The notes under the pieces: generated by a model
What the model was told of the DNA's origin: nothing
The model's input: only the letters and a program-made list of their open reading frames with translations
Databases searched by the model: none
Part shown: piece after piece, positions 1-8,631 of the stretch
How positions within the stretch are numbered: position 1 is the stretch's first letter
How the letters are laid out: every line of letters begins with the position of its first letter
Program-made: the position numbers and the translations under genes
DNA from: Candidatus Eremiobacterota bacterium
Lineage (GTDB): Bacteria > Vulcanimicrobiota > CADAWZ01 > Ess09-12
DNA: 64,000 bases
NCBI GenBank assembly: GCA_031082125.1
Contig: JAVHLM010000010.1
Coordinates: forward strand, 97,739-161,738
Direction: 5' to 3'

Positions 1-1
1 T

Positions 2-316
2 TTCCGCCAGATCGTGCTGAAGCCGATGTATGAAGAGATCAAAGAGGGGAGCAGCGTGACGCAGGCAATCCACAACCAGGCCTCATTCTTCCCTCTTATG
101 ACCATCAATATGATAGCCGTCGGTGAGAATACCGGCGAGATGCCCCAGATGCTCAACAAGATATCGCATTTCTATGACGGCGAGATTGTCTATGCCGTTG
201 AGACGTTCCTGAACCTCCTGGAGCCTCTGATGATATGCTTTATGGGCCTTGTGGTGTGCTTCGTGCTGCTCTCGATATTCCTTCCCCTTTACTCCATCAT
301 CCTGAACCTGGGATAG
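2..316 (+). CDS. Type II secretion / type IV pilus inner-membrane platform protein, C-terminal part (GspF/PilC family)
   Basis: The reading frame enters from the left edge, so the start is missing and only about 104 C-terminal residues are visible. They fit the second cytoplasmic helical domain and last membrane segment of GspF/PilC proteins: a Gly-Glu-x-Thr-Gly turn (VGENTGEMPQ) followed by a long helix, a LEPLMI stretch and a terminal hydrophobic segment ending in ILNLG. Family members sit in the inner membrane and couple the assembly ATPase to pilin or pseudopilin polymerisation. Whether this one serves secretion or pili cannot be told from the fragment. It converges on the minus-strand gene that ends 7 bases downstream. 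Confidence 0.85.
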   Translation, partial: FRQIVLKPMYEEIKEGSSVTQAIHNQASFFPLMTINMIAVGENTGEMPQMLNKISHFYDGEIVYAVETFLNLLEPLMICFMGLVVCFVLLSIFLPLYSIILNLG

Positions 317-323
317 GCCCCGC

Positions 324-2189
324 TCAGGCTGACCTGGAGATTTTCCCGGCGCTCTTTTTAGGCGTGATATCCTGGGGCTTTTCCTTCTCGACATGCTCGC
401 GGTACTGCATAAATTTTATTATATCAATGAATACTGCCCTTGCAAGGGTCACCACGTACTGGCTCTCGAGGGATTTCAGTATATCAAGCTGGCAGAGGAG
501 GTATTCGCCCTTGCCTTCCTTGCAGATCCCCACAAGGGTGCCCCGCGCTCCTGTCTGCCGGTGGTAGGTGGTAATCATGGGAACGTCCACAGGCTTGTTG
601 TTCACGGTGAAATAGATGTGATCCGGTGAGAAGGGAAAGATGTTTTTCTCAAGCTCCGCTATTTTCGTGCGTTTCCATATCGATGGCTTTATCGTGAAGG
701 AGATGTCCTCGTCAAATTTCTTGAGGGGCATGAAATTCGGCGCCACGGGCATGGAAGTGATGCTTTCCATGCCGTGGGGAAGGACGATGACTCTCCCTCC
801 TTCTTCCACGTAGGCCTTGAGGAGGTAGAGATCCTTCTTAATCGTGCTGCTTGCCTGGTTCTCTATGATCACGACCCGGGGAAGCTCCTGCCCCTTCTTC
901 CTCTCAAGCAGGTTTCGCTCCTCGCTGATGAGCTCAACAGAGAAGGGCACCACGGGAACCCTCATGGCGGTGAGGGCCTTGGAAAGCGCCTTGCCCTCGC
1001 TTGATTCAATGACAATGATCTCCTGGGAGAAAGGCTTTCTGGAGAGCACGAACTTCATGTAGCGGTATATGAAATAGACAAGGGCCGATAAAAGGATTAT
1101 CACTATGATTGAGAGCGGGGTCGAGAGGAACCGCACTTTTTCCAGAGGGGTCTCCTCCCGCTTGATGAGGAGCCTCGGGACGAACCGGCCCTTGGCCTCG
1201 CCGAACTTCCATACCAGCGAGGGATCGACATACCCGAAGATATCTTTCGTGGGGATGTTGATCTCGAAGTTTGTGAGCTCGGCCTCCACTACCATTTTTC
1301 CATCAACACTCACTTCCATTGCCTGGAAGAAATAGAATGTCTTGCCGTCCTTGGTGAACTCATTGAAGTTCTTGAAGTAGCCGTCCACCTCTTTGTTGTT
1401 TCCCGGGTCAAAGTACCGTATCTTGTTGATATAATAGGTTTTCTTGTTCACCCAGATGGTGAATTCGCCCCGTATGGTGCTTCCGACATTCAGGACGTAA
1501 CAGTCCTCGTCGTAGATCTTTTCAGAGCCTATGATATCGGCATAGTCCTCAGGAGTTCTCATCTTGAGGCAGAAGGGGAAGGCGAGGGCCAGGGCGTGCA
1601 TGTCCTGCGTCACGTCGCCGGAAAAAGACATCGGCGTGCCCGGCGCCTCGGTGCTGCCTGGAGAAGCCGACAGGGAGGAGCTGGGAGTGAAATTATAGAC
1701 TGAGGTGCTCTCTGACACAGTCGGCGATGGAGAGGAAGGCGAAGGGCCGCTTTCTGTCGGTGAAGGCGTGGAAGTGGCTCCGGGAGAAGCGGTGGGAGTG
1801 GGGGTAACGCCCGGCTGGAAGCCGGCAGGATAGACCGTGGAGAACTGTTCGCGGAGCACGAGCCCCACGCCATCCATACTGAAGAGGGACATTATCTTTT
1901 TATCGGGGGTCTCAAACATGAGGTTGAAATAATTCGGCTTGTAAAAGCTCACCTTGCCCTTGAAAGGCACGGTGCCCGGCTGGTTGCGCGTCTCGGGGAA
2001 GAACCTGTCCAGGTAGTATGGATCCTGTTTCAGAATGATGATATCGGCCTGGAAGTTATTGACCGAGAGGGTCTTCTCATAGACCTTGTCCATTATCTGG
2101 CCGGCATTCTCAGCGGGCAGAACCTGGTGGGGCGCTGCGAGGCAGAGGCAGGCGAGGGCGAGGAATATCAGTAGATAATGCTTTTTCAA
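324..2189 (-). CDS. Exported LolA-like lipoprotein-sorting-fold protein with membrane anchor and C-terminal domain
   Basis: A 621-residue protein of modular build. A signal peptide (residues 1-26) is followed by a LolA/outer-membrane-lipoprotein-carrier-like beta domain (about 30-120 and 190-315), interrupted by a Pro/Ser/Thr-rich linker (about 127-185). One transmembrane helix (about 358-378) then leads to a cytoplasmic C-terminal domain of about 230 residues that vaguely resembles a class I glutamine-amidotransferase-like fold. The LolA-like assignment rests on overall pattern (early MDKVYEKT.. helix, VSFYKPN strand, FYINKI-type strand). The start is TTG, supported by an AAGGAG box 9 bases upstream. 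It is the last gene of a minus-strand block behind lexA and dinB. The fusion suggests envelope monitoring, but function is unproven. Confidence 0.55.
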   Translation of the reverse strand: MKKHYLLIFLALACLCLAAPHQVLPAENAGQIMDKVYEKTLSVNNFQADIIILKQDPYYLDRFFPETRNQPGTVPFKGKVSFYKPNYFNLMFETPDKKIMSLFSMDGVGLVLREQFSTVYPAGFQPGVTPTPTASPGATSTPSPTESGPSPSSPSPTVSESTSVYNFTPSSSLSASPGSTEAPGTPMSFSGDVTQDMHALALAFPFCLKMRTPEDYADIIGSEKIYDEDCYVLNVGSTIRGEFTIWVNKKTYYINKIRYFDPGNNKEVDGYFKNFNEFTKDGKTFYFFQAMEVSVDGKMVVEAELTNFEINIPTKDIFGYVDPSLVWKFGEAKGRFVPRLLIKREETPLEKVRFLSTPLSIIVIILLSALVYFIYRYMKFVLSRKPFSQEIIVIESSEGKALSKALTAMRVPVVPFSVELISEERNLLERKKGQELPRVVIIENQASSTIKKDLYLLKAYVEEGGRVIVLPHGMESITSMPVAPNFMPLKKFDEDISFTIKPSIWKRTKIAELEKNIFPFSPDHIYFTVNNKPVDVPMITTYHRQTGARGTLVGICKEGKGEYLLCQLDILKSLESQYVVTLARAVFIDIIKFMQYREHVEKEKPQDITPKKSAGKISRSA

Positions 2190-2330
2190 GGATAGTGCTC
2201 CTTCCTTTTTTGGGTCAATGCATGGTCTTTTTTTCTGTCTATGGGCAAGAATCGTATTTTCCTCTTCTGACTTTATTGTAATAAAGAACTCTTCTTCATG
2301 TCAATCAGTCGCGGGGAGCGAAAATTTTCT

Positions 2331-3191
2331 TCAAAACCTTATCGTGATTCCTCCGTAATATTTATTTACCCAGTACCTGTCGAAATTATCCCGGTACCAG
2401 CCGGCGGTGACATCAAGCGACGCTGCCGCGGTGCCGGTGATCTGTGCCCCGTATGAGCTGTTGAGGGTCTCCAGGTTCGTGTAGAAATTTGAGACATCGT
2501 TGTCAATGCAGTTTATTCTCTTTCCCGTGGCACCCGAGAGCTGGAGGGAAAGAGAAGGGGAGAGGGCCAGGTCTATCTTTTCCTGGACAGCCGTCCCCAG
2601 TCTTGAATCGCTGGCATTTGCAAAATACACTTTCGTGGTAAATCGCATGGCTCCCGGAGGGGTGTAATAAAGCCTGAGGCTTGTCTGGTTCACGTGATAA
2701 AAGGGGAGGGCTGCGGAGTAGAAGCCTAAGCCTGCGGCAAGCTGAGGATCCATCCTGTAAAAAACCTCGCCCCCCACGATTTCACTGAGAAGAGAGAGAG
2801 AGTTGCTCATGAAAAAATAGTCGGCCTGGTACGAGATGCGGTCGTTGTAAACGAAGTATCCTCCCATGGTATGGAATTCCTCCTTGTAGGAGCCTCCGAG
2901 AAAGCCGTATGGCATGTGATAATGGAGGGACTGGTAGCCGAACCACACCTTGTTGAAGCGGGGAAGGTTCACCGTGAGATAGGAGGCCAGGATGTCCGAT
3001 GTCTCCCCTGTGCTGTAATAAGAGCTGGTATAAAAATTGAGGAGCTTCACCGAGATCTCTTCGGCCTGGCATACCCCTGCCGTATTGGCGATCAGAAAGA
3101 CAAGCGTGAGTAAACAGGCAGCCGCAGTGCCTGATGAGATCCCGGAAAGCAATGATTTGCCGTCGGTGCGGGCAGATTGTCTGTTGCTCAT
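2331..3191 (-). CDS. Putative outer-membrane beta-barrel protein
   Basis: A 286-residue protein with a long signal-peptide-like N terminus (hydrophobic core about residues 22-42, cleavage probably near CQAEE). The rest is alternating, aromatic-rich beta-strand sequence. It ends in Phe after an Ile-Arg pair (GGITIRF), the usual C-terminal outer-membrane insertion signature. It resembles in style the protein at 34928-35608, which also ends in an aromatic-Arg-Phe triplet. No specific family is recognised. The ATG start lacks a clear Shine-Dalgarno sequence. It lies 42 bases downstream of dinB in the same orientation and may be co-transcribed with it, although no SOS role is evident. Confidence 0.55.
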   Translation of the reverse strand: MSNRQSARTDGKSLLSGISSGTAAACLLTLVFLIANTAGVCQAEEISVKLLNFYTSSYYSTGETSDILASYLTVNLPRFNKVWFGYQSLHYHMPYGFLGGSYKEEFHTMGGYFVYNDRISYQADYFFMSNSLSLLSEIVGGEVFYRMDPQLAAGLGFYSAALPFYHVNQTSLRLYYTPPGAMRFTTKVYFANASDSRLGTAVQEKIDLALSPSLSLQLSGATGKRINCIDNDVSNFYTNLETLNSSYGAQITGTAAASLDVTAGWYRDNFDRYWVNKYYGGITIRF

Positions 3192-3233
3192 ATCAGGAGT
3201 TAAATGTTGTACATTTTTTCCCCGAGTCCTCCT

Positions 3234-4496
3234 TTACCGCTTTTTCACGCCTACATAGCCTCCCGTGCGCTTCCTGAGGCGCGTGCCCGTTATGGAGGCC
3301 CGCAGGATGGTGAATTCCCCGTACCGGTCGTTGATCCTGTCAAGAGCCTCCAGCAGGAAATGGGCCTTGCGCTCGTCGTCAAAGAGGGGGAGGGGGCGGT
3401 ACTCCTTCACCAGGCTGCTTACACTGACGCCTATCATTCTCACGGCCCCCCGGAAGGCCAGGCTTTCCATGATGGCGCAGGCTTCGGTGTAGATGCGGTA
3501 GCCGTCATCTATGTAATCTCCTATGGTGCGCTGCCGTCGGTGTGAAAAGAAGTCAAAGGCTCTCAAGGTCAGCGTGATGGTTTTTCCCGCATAGTGCTGA
3601 GCCCTGAGGCGCCTTCCCACCTGTTCCGAGAGCCTCAGGAGCGTTCTTTTCACCTCCTCCAGGTCTTCCAGGTCGCGGGGAAAGGTATAGTGGTGGCCCA
3701 TCGATTTGTAAGGGGGGCTCTCGTAGTAAGGCAGCACCGGGCTCGAGTCTTCTCCCAGGCTCATTCTGTGAAGCACATGGCCTGTAATTCCGAAGCGCCT
3801 CACGAGGTGCTCCACAGGGGCGGCGCGCAGTTTCTCTATCGTGTCGATCCCTGCGTCGATGAGGCGCTTCTCCATGCGCTCCCCTATCCCGCAGAGGTCT
3901 GAAAGCTTCATCCTGCCGAGGAGAGCGCCTATCTCCCCTTTCTCCACCATAACGAGCCCGTCGGGTTTTTTCAGCTCCGAGGCAAGCTTCGCGATGATTT
4001 TTGACGGCCCTATGCCGATGGAGCAGCGGATCCATTCTCCTATCTCTTCCCGGAGCCTTCTTTTTATCCCAAGGGCCACCTCCAGGCTTCCTCCGAAGCG
4101 CTCGCACGTGTCCGTGATGTCAAGGAAGGCCTCGTCTATACTGAAGAGCTCCAGGAGCGGCGTGTAATCCCGCAGTATCCTGAAGATGCGCGTGGTGAGC
4201 TCCATATACTTGTCCTGGTCGCCCTCGACGACGATGAGGCCCGGGCAGAGGCCCATGGCCTTCCCCAGGGGCATCCCCGATTTGACGCCGAATTTCTTGG
4301 CTTCTACCGAGGCGGCGGCGACGACGGTCCTGGAGGAGAGGCTCCCGCCTACGGCGATGGGGCGCCCCCTGAGGAGAGGATTGGCCTGCTGCTCCACGGT
4401 GGCGAAATAAGAATTCATGTCCGCATGGAGGATGATCCTTTCCCTGGGACCCATGCCCGACTCCCCCGCCCCACCCGCAGAAGTACCGGAGCTCAT
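3234..4496 (-). CDS. dinB: DNA polymerase IV (Y-family translesion polymerase)
   Basis: Error-prone Y-family polymerase that extends primers past damaged template bases. The catalytic core is intact: HADMNSYFATVEQ (first metal-binding Asp), YMELTTRIFRIL, and SIDEAFLDITD with the catalytic Asp-Glu pair. It also has the thumb helix-hairpin-helix region (LCGIGERMEKRL) and a little-finger domain. At 420 residues it is slightly longer than typical because of a Gly/Ser-rich N-terminal extension. That start is supported by a GGAGG box 4 bases upstream, although the Met at residue 15 is an alternative. The gene lies 20 bases downstream of lexA in the same direction, so the pair is almost certainly an SOS operon under LexA control. 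Confidence 0.93.
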   Translation of the reverse strand: MSSGTSAGGAGESGMGPRERIILHADMNSYFATVEQQANPLLRGRPIAVGGSLSSRTVVAAASVEAKKFGVKSGMPLGKAMGLCPGLIVVEGDQDKYMELTTRIFRILRDYTPLLELFSIDEAFLDITDTCERFGGSLEVALGIKRRLREEIGEWIRCSIGIGPSKIIAKLASELKKPDGLVMVEKGEIGALLGRMKLSDLCGIGERMEKRLIDAGIDTIEKLRAAPVEHLVRRFGITGHVLHRMSLGEDSSPVLPYYESPPYKSMGHHYTFPRDLEDLEEVKRTLLRLSEQVGRRLRAQHYAGKTITLTLRAFDFFSHRRQRTIGDYIDDGYRIYTEACAIMESLAFRGAVRMIGVSVSSLVKEYRPLPLFDDERKAHFLLEALDRINDRYGEFTILRASITGTRLRKRTGGYVGVKKR

Positions 4497-4516
4497 GGGA
4501 CCTCCATAAGAGCAGG

Positions 4517-5122
4517 TCAGTATTTTCTTATTATGCCGACTACTTTCCCGCTGAGAGCAAGGCGCTCCCCGGGCTCTATATCCTGGTATGAGGGGTTGAG
4601 GGGATGGAGCACGAAGTCTCCTCCGGGACGGCGCACCAGCTTTTTTACCGTTGCCTCGCCCTCAATGAGCGCCACTACGATATCGCCGGGCAGGGCGTGG
4701 CGCTGGTGCCTTACCACCACGAGGTCACCGTCCTGGATCTCGGGGTCCATGCTGTCGCCCTTTACCTTGAGAAGGTAGAGCGGTGAATCGGCGCTTCCCC
4801 AGAAGGAGCCGTCAAGCGACACGAGGTCCTCCTTCTCTTCCACGGCAGCCATGGGAGTGCCGGCGGCAATCCTGCCGACGATGGGGAGCTGGCCTTCCGG
4901 GCTGTACGAGTTGTGGATATGGATCCCCCGTGAGCGCGAGTTCTCAACGGTGATGAGCTTCTTTCTCTCGAGGGCCTTGAGGTGCACCCTGACGGCATTA
5001 AGGGAGATGATGCGGAAATGGGATGCAATCTCCCTGATGGTGGGGGGATATCCTCTTTCCTCGGTAAACTGGAAGAGGAAGTCAAAAATCTCTTTCTGGC
5101 GGGGTGTGATGTTTTTGGTCAC
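4517..5122 (-). CDS. lexA: LexA repressor
   Basis: SOS master repressor and self-cleaving protease, 201 residues. The N-terminal winged helix (TPRQKEIFDFLFQ..GYPPTIREIA) is followed by the S24 peptidase domain. The self-cleavage bond lies between Ala87 and Gly88 (RIAAGTP). The catalytic dyad is Ser124 (in KGDSMD) and Lys160 (in EATVKK), matching the spacing of known LexA proteins. The GTG start is preceded by an AAAGGA box 7-8 bases upstream. The recognition helix differs from the Escherichia coli sequence, so the operator need not be the CTGT-N8-ACAG box. A perfect palindrome 35-48 bases upstream is the obvious autoregulatory candidate. dinB follows in the same operon. Confidence 0.95.
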   Translation of the reverse strand: MTKNITPRQKEIFDFLFQFTEERGYPPTIREIASHFRIISLNAVRVHLKALERKKLITVENSRSRGIHIHNSYSPEGQLPIVGRIAAGTPMAAVEEKEDLVSLDGSFWGSADSPLYLLKVKGDSMDPEIQDGDLVVVRHQRHALPGDIVVALIEGEATVKKLVRRPGGDFVLHPLNPSYQDIEPGERLALSGKVVGIIRKY

Positions 5123-5156
5123 GTTTTTTTCCTTTCAGGATCTCCTTCTATTGTAA

Positions 5157-5170
5157 GATACAAATGTATC
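5157..5170. promoter_or_regulatory. Candidate LexA operator (palindrome GATACA-AA-TGTATC)
   Basis: A perfect 14-bp palindrome lies 35-48 bases upstream of the lexA GTG, in the lexA/GGDEF-protein divergent intergenic region. LexA normally represses its own gene by binding such a dyad. The sequence differs from the proteobacterial, Gram-positive and cyanobacterial boxes known to me, so assignment rests on position and symmetry only. No second copy was seen in the window. Confidence 0.4.
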
Positions 5171-5412
5171 CTTGTCAAGGGATTACGGCGGAGAAATATG
5201 GCGTATTAGAATGAAATAAGAAGTATAAGTGAGAATTTATTATAATTTCGAATTCTATTTCACCGCTTCCGGATTCTTTTTTTCGTGCGAGATGTGGAAA
5301 TTATTCTCTCCTCCGAGGAATAATTCAATTTGTGTCAAATTACTTAATACAGCCAGGGAGGAGGCCTGAGGGAGAGGCCAGGGCTTCCAATTGCCGGCAG
5401 GTGGAGAGGTAT

Positions 5413-5904
5413 ATGGCGGAAGACAAGAACAAGGAAGCAATGGACAGGCTTGAGATAAGCCTGAAAAGAGAGCTCAAGCGTGCTATCCGTTACAGGGAGT
5501 CTATCTCCATCATTCTGATCGAATGCCATATAGAAAATGACCAGTATCGCAAGAGCCTTTTTGTGCCCCTTTTCAAGCAGATTGCCGGCATCATCAGAAA
5601 AACCATAAGGGATGAGGATACGGAGATAATTCTCGGCAGGAACGTGCTGCTTATCCTCCCCATGACCTTTCTGGACGGCGCTCATACCGTGGCTCACAAG
5701 ATAGCAAAAAAAGTGAAGGACTTCAAGTTCAAGGAAGCAGAAGGCCTGAGTGATTTCGCCTTGCATCTCCTCTTCGGTTTTGCGAACTTCCCCTATGACG
5801 GCTCGGAAAAAGGAGAGCTTCTCGAGGCGGCCCGCGCGAATCTCGCGGAGAGCCGTGAGAAGCTCAAGAACAAGATTTCCCGCCGGAGTGCCCCTGAAGA
5901 GTAG
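5413..5904 (+). CDS. Degenerate GGDEF-domain protein (probably catalytically inactive)
   Basis: A 163-residue cytoplasmic protein that threads onto a diguanylate cyclase GGDEF domain from start to end, including the long first helix, the LDGAHTVAHKIAKKVKDFK region and the GFANFP strand. At the signature position it reads LGRNVLLILP instead of RLGGDEFxxLLP. The GGDEF loop and its catalytic acid are therefore missing and it is unlikely to make cyclic di-GMP. It could be a structural or effector remnant. The ATG at 5413 has a GGAGAGG box directly upstream; an in-frame GTG at 5332 has none. It is divergent from lexA, across a 290-base intergenic region. Confidence 0.65.
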   Translation: MAEDKNKEAMDRLEISLKRELKRAIRYRESISIILIECHIENDQYRKSLFVPLFKQIAGIIRKTIRDEDTEIILGRNVLLILPMTFLDGAHTVAHKIAKKVKDFKFKEAEGLSDFALHLLFGFANFPYDGSEKGELLEAARANLAESREKLKNKISRRSAPEE

Positions 5905-5913
5905 CTCCCGCAG

Positions 5914-6810
5914 TTATGCCCTCCCGTCAGATTCCGCGCCCTTTTCTCCATTGCCTTCCAGGTGATTTTCCTCTCCTGTCGGAGCAGTGTTTTCCTGAAG
6001 AGCGGCATCGGCTGCACCAGGAGGCTCCTCGGCCGGCGTGCCGCATTTGCTGCAGATCCCTTTGTCGGAGGGGACTGAATAACCGCATGCCCTGCATGTT
6101 TTGTCAGAACCGGGAGCCGCACCTTCTTTCTGGGGGTTGTAGCGGTATATGGAAAGAGACTGTGAATGCCGCGCCAGCAGGAACACCACGATCCAGAGGA
6201 ACCCTATGAAGGGGAATATCGACAGCACAAGCCAGGGATTCCGGGAGAATGCAAGGGTGTCAAAAATGGCATGGCCGAGTGTGGCGAGAAAAAGTCCCCA
6301 CAGCAGGAGAGAAGTCCTGTTCCTGCGGAACTTTGAGAGCCCGATGAAGTACCCCATGAGGGCTCCGTAGAGGGCATGGCCGGGAACGGTGATGAGAGCC
6401 CTGAGGATGCCTACTGCAATCCCCATGTTGAAAACGTAAAGGATGTTCTCGAAAGCGGCGAAGCCCAGCGATGCGGCGACGGTATAGACAATGCCGTCAT
6501 AAGGCTCATCAAACTCCCATGATTTGTATATCCCTGAGATGATCACCGCGAATTTGCAGAGCTCTTCCACAAGGGCCACGGCAAAGAACATTGCGATGAA
6601 GAGGGACAGGAGGTTGAGGTTGCCCTCGCGGTACTTGAATACCGGCATCAGGATGAGCTCCATTATTATGGCTGGCAGGACGCTCACTATTCCAAAGGCA
6701 AAGACCTTGAACACGATCTTCTTGGGCTCGGGCTCATACCTGTCATAGAGATAAAACATGATTATGAGCGCGATCACAGGCGCGAGAGAGAGATATAAGA
6801 GCGTGTGCAT
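5914..6810 (-). CDS. PrsW-family intramembrane metalloprotease with C-terminal zinc ribbon
   Basis: A 298-residue polytopic membrane protein with about eight hydrophobic segments. The PrsW/M82 signature residues are present: Glu82-Glu83 in VEELCKF, FENILY (Glu121), PGHALYGALMG (His145) and GHAIFDT (His180, Asp184). Family members cleave membrane anti-sigma factors or related substrates inside the bilayer. A cytoplasmic tail adds a four-Cys zinc ribbon (Cys239, 242, 253, 256), which is not part of the core family, followed by an acidic Ala/Glu-rich end. It sits 21 bases downstream of the LCP-family gene, so the two are probably co-transcribed. The substrate is unknown. Confidence 0.85.
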   Translation of the reverse strand: MHTLLYLSLAPVIALIIMFYLYDRYEPEPKKIVFKVFAFGIVSVLPAIIMELILMPVFKYREGNLNLLSLFIAMFFAVALVEELCKFAVIISGIYKSWEFDEPYDGIVYTVAASLGFAAFENILYVFNMGIAVGILRALITVPGHALYGALMGYFIGLSKFRRNRTSLLLWGLFLATLGHAIFDTLAFSRNPWLVLSIFPFIGFLWIVVFLLARHSQSLSIYRYNPQKEGAAPGSDKTCRACGYSVPSDKGICSKCGTPAEEPPGAADAALQENTAPTGEENHLEGNGEKGAESDGRA

Positions 6811-6831
6811 AGTCCTGCTGTTATCCTGCTG

Positions 6832-8466
6832 TTATTGCTGAGGCGGGCTTTCTGCCTTGTTTTTTTTCTGCGGTTCTTCTGAAGGAGCAACGTGTGGCGT
6901 GGAGTCTTGTCCCGACGGCTCTTCTGTTGCCTGCACCGGCGACGGTACGGGCTCATTCCCTGTAGATGGCGGTCCGGTGCTCCCTTTCCTGAAGGGCTCC
7001 GGATTCGCTGAAGGCTCAATGAGAGGCTTTTCCAGATTCTCCTCGTTGATCCTCTCGGCCTCCGGATTTTCCTCGGGGTTTTCAGCCTCTCCGGGAGCGG
7101 GTTCCTCGACATCCGGGGATTCCCTGAGCGGCCTGCGGCTGCTTGAGGGGCTCTTTTCCGGCGACGAGGAGTTCTTTTCCTCTCTGGACGCTTTCCAGCT
7201 CTTCCAGTTGTTGCCTATGATGATGGTGAAGTCTTCATCGGCGCCCTCAGGGTTTTCCGTATTTTCTTCATACTCGATGGGACCGAGAAACTCCTCGAGG
7301 CTCTCGGCAATTTTCCTGTCCTTCATATGGCATATTATCCTTGTGGAATCATAGTCATTGCGGTCTGCATCGGAAATCCTGACGACCTTGAATCCCCTGT
7401 GCTCAATGATTTTTGCGAGCTCCGTGGCGAGGCCTTCGGTGCTGCTGCCATTGAGGACCCCTATGCGTATATCTGACGGCGGGAGTGAGCTGTCCCTCAT
7501 CAGGAGCTTCTTTACCAGGAACTTCTTCTCATCCTCGTAGGGAACAATATAGCTCATCCCGTCAGCGGTGGCGCCGTCGTCTCCCTTGATGACGCCTGTT
7601 TTCATATTCGCCCTGTCAAAATCCTTGTAGAGCCTTCCCAGGTCTATGAGCTGCGCAATGGAGAGGTCGGTTTCTATGCCGTCTTTGAGCACTTTTGCAA
7701 TTTTTTCCATCCGCATGATGTTGGCAGGCTTTTTCAGCTCTCTGATGAGGGCGTTGAGGACCTGCTGCTGCCTTCTGATTCTGCCCCAGTCACCTTCCTC
7801 ATCATGGCGGAACCGGGCATATCCTACGGCCTGCTGGCCGTTCAGCACCTGCGGCCCCTTTTTCAGGTGCACATGGAGATTCCCCCAGTTGTCATCGTAG
7901 TCCATGTCCTTCATCACATCGACTTCAATTCCCCCGATGGCGTTCACGATATTCTCCGTGGATTTCACCTTCAGTATGATGTAGTGATCAACAGTGATGC
8001 CAAGGAAGTCCTCAATCACCTTTCTCGCTTTCTGCACTCCCCCGTAAGCATAAGCGGCATTTACCTTGTCGAAGCCATCTTCATCGGATATCTTGACCCA
8101 GGTGTCTCGGGGAATTGAGAGCATGTTGATCTGATCCGCCTTTGCATCGATTGAGAGGACGAATATGGTGTCAGATCGGGCATTTTTTGTATATAATATG
8201 CCTTTTTCATTGTAGTTATAGTCAATTCCCAGGCACAGAATGTTCATAGTCTCTTTTTCGCCGAAGGCTGTCTGGCCGGGACTTACTATGAATCTTATGC
8301 TGTCAACGATTGTTCCATGGGAGTCAGCGGGGGTGATGCTGTAAATGTAGGCAAAACCGGCGACAAGGACTCCAAAGGCCACGATAAAAGCCACAAGGAG
8401 AAAAAGAATGATGCGCTTGATGCTCGGTTTCCTCTTACTGAAACTGAGGTTTTCCAGCTTACCCAT
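6832..8466 (-). CDS. LytR-CpsA-Psr (LCP) family protein with LytR C-terminal domain
   Basis: A 544-residue membrane-anchored protein. A cytoplasmic Lys/Arg-rich start and one transmembrane helix (about 18-42) precede the LCP catalytic domain. That domain has ILCLGID, the ARSDTI segment with its Arg and Asp, LSIPRDTWV, VNAAYAYGG and the conserved ARFRHDEEGDWGR motif. A LytR_C domain (about 345-415, beginning RIGVLNGSSTEGLA) and a long Pro/Glu/Ser-rich disordered tail follow. LCP enzymes transfer undecaprenyl-linked glycopolymers onto peptidoglycan or a similar acceptor outside the cytoplasmic membrane. The ATG has a strong AGGAGG box. The prsW-like gene follows after 21 bases. Confidence 0.9.
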   Translation of the reverse strand: MGKLENLSFSKRKPSIKRIILFLLVAFIVAFGVLVAGFAYIYSITPADSHGTIVDSIRFIVSPGQTAFGEKETMNILCLGIDYNYNEKGILYTKNARSDTIFVLSIDAKADQINMLSIPRDTWVKISDEDGFDKVNAAYAYGGVQKARKVIEDFLGITVDHYIILKVKSTENIVNAIGGIEVDVMKDMDYDDNWGNLHVHLKKGPQVLNGQQAVGYARFRHDEEGDWGRIRRQQQVLNALIRELKKPANIMRMEKIAKVLKDGIETDLSIAQLIDLGRLYKDFDRANMKTGVIKGDDGATADGMSYIVPYEDEKKFLVKKLLMRDSSLPPSDIRIGVLNGSSTEGLATELAKIIEHRGFKVVRISDADRNDYDSTRIICHMKDRKIAESLEEFLGPIEYEENTENPEGADEDFTIIIGNNWKSWKASREEKNSSSPEKSPSSSRRPLRESPDVEEPAPGEAENPEENPEAERINEENLEKPLIEPSANPEPFRKGSTGPPSTGNEPVPSPVQATEEPSGQDSTPHVAPSEEPQKKNKAESPPQQ

Positions 8467-8631
8467 GAGGCCCCTCCTGGTCAGGTATCAAATACAGGCT
8501 TCGTTCACTGTGAAGACGGCAAGTGACCTTATTAATATTATAATAATTTTCATTCAATGAGAAAAGTCCTCTCATCATCTCCTTTTCGCCTCCGGCAGGG
8601 CTCCCCGGCCGGGAAGAGAAGTCTTACCATC

